Shown here piece by piece: positions 34,191 through 39,614 of a stretch of 39,614 bases of DNA. Source of the stretch: Dysgonomonas gadei ATCC BAA-286. Its GTDB lineage: Bacteria; Bacteroidota; Bacteroidia; Bacteroidales; Dysgonomonadaceae. Each line of letters starts with the position of its first letter. Positions within the stretch are counted from its first letter, which is position 1. The notes under the pieces were generated by a model. It searched no databases and was not told the DNA's origin. It saw only the letters and a program-made list of their open reading frames with translations. Location: the NCBI RefSeq assembly GCF_000213555.1, contig NZ_GL891979.1, positions 886,891 through 926,504 of the forward strand, written 5' to 3'. Position numbers and translations under genes: made by a program.

Positions 34191-35249
34191 ATGGCAAATT
34201 CTAAAATTACAAGCATTCTGGGCGATCAAAGTGAATACCTGCTCGGACATGTAAGCAAAACTATCGACAAGTCGCTAATTCATGCGCCCGAACCCAATTT
34301 CATAGACAATATCTGGATAGATTCGGACCGTAACATCCCTACGTTGAATAGCCTTCAGCGCCTATTCAGCCATGGCAGGCTTGCCGATACGGGGTATTTA
34401 TCAATTCTGCCTGTAGACCAGGATATCGAACATAGTGCAGGAGCCTCCTTTGCTCCAAACCCAATCTATTTTGATTCTGAGAATATTGTAAAATTAGCGA
34501 TAGAGGCCGGATGTAGTGCCGTAGCATCTACTTACGGAGTTCTGGGGTCGGTAGCCCGTAAGTATGCACATAAAATACCATTCGTTGTAAAGATCAATCA
34601 CAATGAACTTCTGACCTATCCTACCGCTTATGACCAGGTACTGTTTGGCACCATAAAAGAGGCTTGGAACATGGGTGCAGCAGCCGTTGGGGCAACAATT
34701 TACTTCGGTTCCGAACAAAGTCGCCGGCAGATTGTTGATATAGCTAAAGCATTCGAGTATGCGCACGAATTGGGAATGGCTACAATCCTTTGGTGTTACC
34801 TTAGGAATAGCGATTTCAAGAAAGACGGAGTAGATTATCATAGTGCTGCCGACCTGACAAGCCAGGCAAACCATATAGGTGTAACCATAAAAGCCGATAT
34901 AGTGAAGCAAAAGCTGCCTACTAATAACGGAGGCTTCAAAGCTATCAATTTCTCCAAATGGGATGAACGTATGTACACTGAACTGGCATCGGACCATCCG
35001 ATCGATCTTTGCCGTTATCAGGTAGCCAACGGATATATGGGACGTGTAGGCTTGATTAATTCGGGAGGCGAATCGCACGGAGCCTCTGACCTGAAAGATG
35101 CTGTATATACAGCCGTGGTAAATAAGCGCGCAGGAGGTATGGGCCTTATATGCGGACGAAAAGCATTCCAACGCCCTATGAAAGAAGGTGTGGAGCTCAT
35201 CAATGCTATACAGGATGTATATTTAGATAAAGATATAAAATTAGCGTGA
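34191..35249 (+). CDS. fbaB: Class I fructose-bisphosphate aldolase (FbaB/DhnA type)
   Basis: This Schiff-base aldolase cleaves fructose-1,6-bisphosphate in glycolysis and runs in reverse in gluconeogenesis. The 352 aa length and sequence fit the bacterial DhnA/FbaB family. It has SILPVDQDIEHSAG (71-84), VVKINHNELLTYP (132-144) and the active-site strand IKADIVKQKLPTNNGG (233-248). That strand contains the Schiff-base Lys (K239 or K241, with its neighbour). The phosphate-binding region near the C-terminus is NSGGESHGASDL. No class II zinc motif is present. It stands alone with a near-consensus promoter and a weak hairpin after the stop. Confidence 0.95.
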   Translation: MANSKITSILGDQSEYLLGHVSKTIDKSLIHAPEPNFIDNIWIDSDRNIPTLNSLQRLFSHGRLADTGYLSILPVDQDIEHSAGASFAPNPIYFDSENIVKLAIEAGCSAVASTYGVLGSVARKYAHKIPFVVKINHNELLTYPTAYDQVLFGTIKEAWNMGAAAVGATIYFGSEQSRRQIVDIAKAFEYAHELGMATILWCYLRNSDFKKDGVDYHSAADLTSQANHIGVTIKADIVKQKLPTNNGGFKAINFSKWDERMYTELASDHPIDLCRYQVANGYMGRVGLINSGGESHGASDLKDAVYTAVVNKRAGGMGLICGRKAFQRPMKEGVELINAIQDVYLDKDIKLA

Positions 35250-35286
35250 GCTAAGTCTAGTGTTTTTTATTATAGTTGCTGAAGAT

Positions 35287-35320
35287 GTCCCTGCACCCCA
35301 TGTGTAGGGCTTCTTTTTTT
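35287..35320 (+). terminator. Probable terminator after fbaB
   Basis: CCCTGCAC (35289-35296) pairs with GTGTAGGG (35302-35309), one G-T wobble, followed by CTTCTTTTTTT. The rest of the gap to 35595 is AT-rich and holds nothing else I can identify. Confidence 0.65.
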
Positions 35321-35595
35321 GTGCTTCTTCATCACTCGTTCTCCGAACGTGCGTTTCTGCAACTTAAAAATAATGATATGGAATAAATAATGTAAAATGA
35401 TATAAGAACGATGCCTAAAGTCATAATTGTAATTATCAGTAAATAATCTGTTGTCTCTATACTTTAGACTATGCGCCATACCATTCGTTTATTCTATTGA
35501 TTTTCTTTACATTAATTTTCGATCCATTATGATTACCGCCTGTTTTTATAGTTATATTTTAATAAATTTGCTGAAAAAGATGTCAATATATCCGA

Positions 35596-36933
35596 TCAGA
35601 ATACCATACTGAAAACAGTCCAGCCATCTTTGGCGTAATGCTTCAGATTTCCTCCATGTAACCGCATTATGTAACGGGATATGCTCAGTCCTATTCCTGT
35701 CCCCGTATTTTTAGTCGTAAAAAACGGGATGAATATATTCGGTATCACTTCCTGTGAAATAGGCTCACCATTATTACATACTTCTATGTTCGTTTTGTTA
35801 TCGGTATGACTGACCTTTATTTTAATATTTCCATTTTCATTTGTGCCCAAAGCTTCAACTGCATTTTTCACCAAATTGACTAACACCTGCGTGATTTGTG
35901 ATTCATCTGCATTTACAATCAAGGACGATTCAGCGCCTTGCAATTCTAATGATATTTCTTTTTCTTGCATCATTGCCGACTCCAGACTAACTACCTTTTC
36001 TATCAAAGGAATCAGATCGAATTCTTCCAACTGAGGCTTGGGCACTCCCGTAAATTTACGGTACGATTCCACAAATACCATAAGCCCTTTAGCCGTGGAA
36101 CTGATGGTTTCCAATGCTTCTACTGTATTCTCGCGGAGATTATCGCCTGATTGATTGTCCCGGGATATTTTATAAGAGAACAGCAATGTATCCGTCAGTG
36201 AAGTGATAGGTGCTATTGAGTTCATTATTTCGTGTGTCATCACCCGGATAAGACGCACCCATGACTCCATTTCTTTCGCTTCCAGTTCGTTTCCGATGCT
36301 ATTGAGCGTAAAGATTTTCATTGTACCTCTTTTCAGGGTTATTTTAGATACACGCAGGCTGATTTGAGTCTCTTCCCGTTCATTGGCTATTTTCAGATAT
36401 TTATTGTCATTCGTTTCCAGATCGATGAATGTAGCAGGCAGAGAATCATCTATTACCTTCAATTGATTTAAATGTGTAAAAACGGGCATTCCCAACAACT
36501 CGTTCGTTGCCTTATTTGTTATCAACACATTATCATGCTCATCCAATATTATGATCCCTGTAGAAACACTTTCAACTATCAGGCTCAGGAACTTTTCATT
36601 TTCTATAACTTCTTTTCGGGCTTTGGAGAGGATTTCTTTGATCCGGTTCATCATCTGGTTCAATTCCTGTTCACGTTTCGACAGTTTGGTTTCGGCAAAA
36701 TTGAACGAATAATCACCATTGTCGAGAGCATTGAGCAGGAATAAAATATTCTGATTGAATTTTTTATAGTGTTTCTGCAACCTGTTAATGGAAAATACGG
36801 CAATCAGGATACACAATGGCCCGTATACATATTCTTTTTCAAGGAAACAGTATGTAGCGGCAGCTACCGAAAGTATCAGTAGTCCTATATATATGAAGAG
36901 TTTATATTCTATCGATTTAAACATGTTTCTCAA
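35596..36933 (-). CDS. NtrY-like sensor histidine kinase
   Basis: The 445 aa membrane kinase has two hydrophobic segments near its N-terminus (IYIGLLILSVAAATYCF and YGPLCILIAVFSI). A HAMP-like/coiled linker follows (to about 110), then a PAS-like domain (about 115-215). The phospho-acceptor is H234 in RVMTHEIMNSIAPI. The ATP-binding domain has the N box QVLVNLVKNAVEAL and the G box TGIGLSISRYIMRLHGG. It probably phosphorylates the NtrC-type regulator encoded 286 nt upstream on the same strand. The signal is unknown; there is no large periplasmic domain, so sensing may be in the membrane or through the PAS domain. The intergenic gap is occupied by a mosaic repeat. Confidence 0.92.
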   Translation of the reverse strand: MRNMFKSIEYKLFIYIGLLILSVAAATYCFLEKEYVYGPLCILIAVFSINRLQKHYKKFNQNILFLLNALDNGDYSFNFAETKLSKREQELNQMMNRIKEILSKARKEVIENEKFLSLIVESVSTGIIILDEHDNVLITNKATNELLGMPVFTHLNQLKVIDDSLPATFIDLETNDNKYLKIANEREETQISLRVSKITLKRGTMKIFTLNSIGNELEAKEMESWVRLIRVMTHEIMNSIAPITSLTDTLLFSYKISRDNQSGDNLRENTVEALETISSTAKGLMVFVESYRKFTGVPKPQLEEFDLIPLIEKVVSLESAMMQEKEISLELQGAESSLIVNADESQITQVLVNLVKNAVEALGTNENGNIKIKVSHTDNKTNIEVCNNGEPISQEVIPNIFIPFFTTKNTGTGIGLSISRYIMRLHGGNLKHYAKDGWTVFSMVF

Positions 36934-36987
36934 TCATTTTTTATCCTGTTTTCAAAGAAACCTTTTACATTAATTAACCCTAAAATA

Positions 36988-37165
36988 TTAAAACCTGACA
37001 CATCTGACAGTTTTTTCATCGTTTTCCTCTTATCATTTTTGCATTCGTTAACCATATATAGTTAAAAGGTGACAAAGCTTACAGTTTTCTCAAAAAGTAA
37101 CAAAGGTAACACTATTTACAGTTAACAACTTGTATCTCATGTCTTGTCTACTCGTATCCTGTATA
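36988..37165. repeat. Mosaic intergenic repeat, copy B
   Basis: This non-coding DNA lies between the response regulator and kinase genes. Its first about 100 nt (AAACCTGACACATCTGACAG onward) and second block (AACACTATTTACAG onward, from 37108) match copy A at 11095-11200 and 11286-11340, with scattered substitutions. It lacks copy A's central hairpin segment. Confidence 0.75.
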
Positions 37166-37219
37166 CTTTTCCGTTTTTCACTTATCACTTATCCTTTTCA
37201 TATAGATAAATAAATAGGA

Positions 37220-38584
37220 TTATAATCCGTATTTTTTCATCTTATTATAAAGAGTAGGACGTGTAATACCCAACTCGGCCGCTATAGCGGATATATTCTT
37301 ATCATATTTGCTCAACGCTTTTTCAATGAGTATTTTTTCCATTTCGTCCAGTGTGATGGATTCTATAATCGCAGCCCTATCTTCGGTAGCTCTCATATAG
37401 AAATCGGAAGGTTGCAGCTCCATCCCGTCGCATAGAATAACCGCCTTTTCTACGGCATGTTCCAGTTCTCGCACATTACCTGGCCATGAATAATTCTCCA
37501 ACTTTACGATGGTTTTATCATTAAGAGCCAACCCTTTTTTATTATATTTTTTTGCAAAACGGGATAAGAAAAAATTAGCTAGTAAAGAAATATCTTCTTT
37601 CCTGTCACGCAAAGCAGGTACTTCGATCTGAATGGTATCGAGGCGGTATAATAAATCTTCCCTGAATTCACCGTTTCTCACCGATTCGAACAAATTGCGA
37701 TTTGTCGCACTTATCAAACGTATATCTATCGGTATGGGTTTATTACTCCCTACCCTCACTATTTGTCGCGATTGCAATGCCGTAAGTAGCTTTGCCTGCA
37801 ATATATAGCTAAGATTTCCTATCTCGTCCAGAAAAAGGGTACCTTTATCTGCTGCTTCAAACTTTCCGGCACGGTCGGTTCTTGCATCGGTAAATGCACC
37901 TTTTGTATGACCGAAAAGCTCACTTTCAAACAATGTTTCAGTAATAGCACCCATATCTACACTTACAAGCGTTTCTCCTGCCCGCAACGACAATTGATGT
38001 ATTTTCCGGGCGATCAACTCCTTTCCTGTTCCATTTTCACCTGTAATAAGTACGTTAGCATCCGTTTTAGCTACTTTCTCTATCATTGAAAGCAAATTCT
38101 GCATAGCTCCGGATTTTCCCCAACACACATCAGAGTCTTTTGTCAATTCCGAGTTCAGGATATCTTGTTTTTCTTTGAGTCTCTTTACTTCCTTTCGCGA
38201 TTGTCGCAGAGCTAAAGCAGATTGTAGTGTTGCAAGCAATTTGGCATTATCCCAAGGCTTCACAACAAAATCGCTGGCTCCTTCTTTCAGGGCCTTCACG
38301 GCCAGTTCTATATCGGCATATGCAGTGAATAAGACAACCGGAAGTTCCGGTTCGGTCTTCTTTACTTCCGACAGCCAAAATAAGCCTTCATTACCTGTAT
38401 TTATTCCGGCCGAATAGTTCATATCCAGCAATACAATGTCGGGATTTTTTTCTCTGAGCATAGAGAGGAGCATATTGGGTGATGACAATAGTGTGACTTC
38501 TTCAAAGTAATTATCAAGTAAGATTCGCAATGCACTCAATACATTTTTATTATCATCTACAATCAGGATACTGCCTTTTTTCAT
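37220..38584 (-). CDS. NtrC-family sigma-54-dependent response regulator
   Basis: The 454 aa protein has three domains. The receiver contains the phospho-acceptor D54 in IVLLDMNYS. The AAA+ activator has Walker A GENGTGKELIAR (about 180), the sigma-54 contact loop reading GAFTDA where GAFTGA is usual, and Walker B GTLFLDEIGNL. The C-terminal Fis-type helix-turn-helix is ISAIAAELGITRPTLYNKMKKYG. It would activate sigma-54 promoters in response to the NtrY-like kinase encoded next. I found no sigma-54 -24/-12 site in the nearby intergenic DNA, so its targets are probably elsewhere. A -7 box (TATATTTG, minus, 38609-38616) lies 25 nt upstream, so the gene itself is likely read by the housekeeping sigma factor. 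Confidence 0.94.
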   Translation of the reverse strand: MKKGSILIVDDNKNVLSALRILLDNYFEEVTLLSSPNMLLSMLREKNPDIVLLDMNYSAGINTGNEGLFWLSEVKKTEPELPVVLFTAYADIELAVKALKEGASDFVVKPWDNAKLLATLQSALALRQSRKEVKRLKEKQDILNSELTKDSDVCWGKSGAMQNLLSMIEKVAKTDANVLITGENGTGKELIARKIHQLSLRAGETLVSVDMGAITETLFESELFGHTKGAFTDARTDRAGKFEAADKGTLFLDEIGNLSYILQAKLLTALQSRQIVRVGSNKPIPIDIRLISATNRNLFESVRNGEFREDLLYRLDTIQIEVPALRDRKEDISLLANFFLSRFAKKYNKKGLALNDKTIVKLENYSWPGNVRELEHAVEKAVILCDGMELQPSDFYMRATEDRAAIIESITLDEMEKILIEKALSKYDKNISAIAAELGITRPTLYNKMKKYGL

Positions 38585-38608
38585 TCCGGAGTTTATTGGT
38601 CAATGGTG

Positions 38609-38616
38609 CAAATATA
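38609..38616 (-). promoter_or_regulatory. -7 box upstream of the NtrC-type regulator
   Basis: On the minus strand this is TATATTTG, a perfect TAnnTTTG match 25 nt before the start codon. The -33 element is not clear. Confidence 0.5.
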
Positions 38617-38666
38617 GAAATTTATTAGTTGTGTGAATCAGTAGTTGAGTTTTAATGTTCTATTTT

Positions 38667-38707
38667 TAGTTACAAGTTACTACGCCCCGTGAGCAGTTAC
38701 GAGTTAC
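38667..38707. repeat. Inverted copy of the GTAACTTGTAACTG sub-repeat
   Basis: Read on the minus strand, these 41 nt match 11331-11371 at about 35 positions. Both keep the order GTAACT(T/C)GTAACTG, a GC-rich spacer, then AGTAACTTGTAACT. Confidence 0.7.
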
Positions 38708-38990
38708 GAGTCGGCTGACGCACGTATGGCCAGAGCCTGAAGAACCTTTGTCCTGTCGCCGCGTCGCGATCCCGGCCTCGTCCCACAGGCGGGGTACCCA
38801 ATCCGTAAAGCGTAGGTGTAGGGCAAAATACGGTAGCTGCTATACCCTACTGATAATCCGGCTAAAGATGATTCCGTATTATTTTGCCCCATCGAAGCTG
38901 CGGTTTTGGGTCGCCGGGGGATGCAGCCTTGATTTTTTGTTTCGTTTTGCATCAAGGCAAAATGAAAAAACAGAAAGGCTGGCGTGTTAG
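38708..38990. other. Locally GC-rich, structured non-coding block
   Basis: This tract is visibly richer in G and C than its neighbours and has no convincing gene; the short open frames on both strands lack any recognisable protein. It contains two pairings. GGGCAAAATA near 38821 pairs with TATTTTGCCC near 38880. GCCTTGAT (38926-38933) pairs with ATCAAGGC (38951-38958) around a T-rich loop. The latter stretch reminds me of a repeat common in Bacteroidota genomes, which I cannot check. Identity is unknown: remnant of a mobile element, a repeat family or a structured RNA. The DNA from 38991 to 39107 shows nothing recognisable. Confidence 0.45.
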
Positions 38991-39107
38991 AAAAATTGAA
39001 CGTTTCTATCCTACAATAATTACTTTAACTACTGATTGGCATTAGCTGTTATTAATATACAATCATGGCAAACCCTCCAAAATTCACAAGGCTGTTTTCA
39101 GACTCAT

Positions 39108-39170
39108 GTAGGGGCGTATTGCATACGCCCGGTTATGATATTTTGTTATACGGGCGTGTGCAATACACTA
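39108..39170. repeat. REP-like doublet, second half truncated
   Basis: The first unit begins GTAGGGGCGTATTGCATACG and ends CCCGG (39108-39132), a GTAG-footed palindrome. After an 18-nt spacer, CGGGCGTGTGCAATAC (39151-39166) is the start of an inverted second unit. Its expected end, GCCCCTAC, is missing and IS-end sequence follows. Confidence 0.7.
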
Positions 39171-39614
39171 GTGTCCACTAAAAAAAATTAGACATAATTG
39201 AGTATCATTTTGATAGTTTATCTGCGTATCATTATTATTAAAAAGATTTTCTATTGGCATTCTTTCAAATAATGATAAACTAAGTATTCGTAATATTTCA
39301 TAAGTGGACACTTTTATTTTTAATTCATGTTTCATGATTGTAACAAGACAATAGGTTATTATAGCAGAAAATATTTGAATTTTGACGGCATTTTCAGAAG
39401 TCCCATAAAACTCCTTTATTCTCAAATGTTGTTTTATCCATTTGAAAAAGATTTCTATATTCCAACGATATTTGTATAGAGTGGCAACTTCTTCAGCTGT
39501 TATATCCAGATTGTTTGTCAAAAAAGAAAAAGTAGTTTTCAACTCCTTGCTATAATATACAACAGATCGTAATTTATCGGGATATCCTTTTTGAGCGATT
39601 CTGGATGTAAAGAT
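39168..39614 (-). CDS. IS4-type transposase, C-terminal part, cut by the window edge
   Basis: This is the 3' part of a DDE transposase whose frame is open to the end of the window, so the gene is incomplete only because the window ends. An apparent start at 39542 is an internal TTG. Upstream in-frame residues (RIAQKGYPDKLRSVVYYSKE) continue the family sequence. Characteristic motifs are the YREK-like block LYKYRWNIEIFFKWIKQHLRI and FYGTSENAVKIQI, typical of IS4-family elements common in Bacteroidota. The stop codon lies at the element's end, next to the terminal repeat (GTGTCCACTAAAAA, 39171 onward). The conserved catalytic DDE Asp residues would be beyond the window. Confidence 0.88.
   Translation of the reverse strand: MFTSRIAQKGYPDKLRSVVYYSKELKTTFSFLTNNLDITAEEVATLYKYRWNIEIFFKWIKQHLRIKEFYGTSENAVKIQIFSAIITYCLVTIMKHELKIKVSTYEILRILSLSLFERMPIENLFNNNDTQINYQNDTQLCLIFFSGH
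39171..39614 (-). mobile_element. IS4-family insertion sequence (partial, one end visible)
   Basis: The end lies near 39171, where GTGTCCACTAAAAA begins a likely terminal inverted repeat. The transposase 3' end lies inside it. A second GTGTCC-type motif occurs inverted at 39303-39311 (AGTGGACAC). The other end is outside the window, so the target duplication cannot be confirmed. Confidence 0.75.

Noticed and set aside
34494..35171. 225-codon antisense frame inside fbaB
   Set aside because: It is a shadow of a well-conserved aldolase gene and its protein has no recognisable features.
38585..38640. Sigma-54 promoter for the NtrC-type regulator
   Set aside because: No GG-N10-GC type -24/-12 pair was found; only a TAnnTTTG housekeeping box is visible.
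38704..38990. Short open frames on both strands in the GC-rich block
   Set aside because: They overlap in antisense, show unusual composition without motifs, and are better explained by the block's base bias and hairpins.
39168..39542. Complete 124-aa gene at the window end
   Set aside because: The apparent start is an internal TTG; family sequence continues in frame to the window edge, so the gene is a partial transposase.

Overview
The window is a chromosomal segment of a Bacteroidota bacterium, most likely order Bacteroidales and plausibly a Dysgonomonas-like member. The evidence is the TAnnTTTG-type -7 promoter boxes, the near absence of Shine-Dalgarno sequences, the moderately AT-rich DNA, and a set of recognisable Bacteroidales-type proteins (GyrA, MeaB, PurM, PepT, GcvT, class I FBP aldolase, a PEPCK/HprK-like P-loop protein). 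The genus is inferred from general protein character, not from a search.

Layout. 1-8.2 kb (+): gyrA with a TPR protein, meaB, a ROK sugar kinase, purM and a small secreted Cys/Lys-rich protein, punctuated by clear hairpin terminators. 8.3-10.6 kb (-): pepT-gcvT. 10.8-11.0 kb (+): a small SRP RNA followed 4 nt later by tRNA-Thr(UGU), with one promoter and one terminator. 11.0-11.56 kb: non-coding mosaic repeat. 11.57-17.79 kb: a tetrapyrrole module, consisting of a protoporphyrinogen-oxidase-like flavoprotein (-) divergent from a TonB-dependent receptor, an AmpG/RhtX-like MFS permease and HemN (+). I read it as a possible porphyrin-precursor uptake and conversion system.

17.79-28.56 kb (-): a long co-directional array. 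From its 5' end it runs SWIM zinc-finger protein, HEAT-like protein, MoxR AAA+ ATPase, RAYT (HUH) transposase, DUF5682 protein, two small proteins, vWA protein, calcineurin-like lipoprotein phosphatase and a small membrane protein. Its core matches the functionally obscure MoxR/vWA/DUF5682/SWIM assembly (compare E. coli yehL, yehM, yehP, yehQ). The RAYT carries an in-frame REPIN-like double palindrome within its own coding sequence, and a 33-bp-arm inverted repeat lies between the HEAT and MoxR genes.

28.7-30.6 kb (-): DUF2089 regulator, Yip1-like membrane protein and secreted alpha/beta hydrolase in one operon. 30.8-35.25 kb: CPA1 Na+/H+ antiporter (+), PEPCK/HprK-like protein (-) and class I aldolase fbaB (+). 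35.6-38.6 kb (-): NtrC-type response regulator and its NtrY-like kinase, separated by a second copy of the mosaic repeat. 38.6-39.6 kb: a repeat-rich, locally GC-rich non-coding tract, a REP-like doublet whose second half seems cut by an insertion sequence, and the 3' part of an IS4-type transposase that runs off the window.
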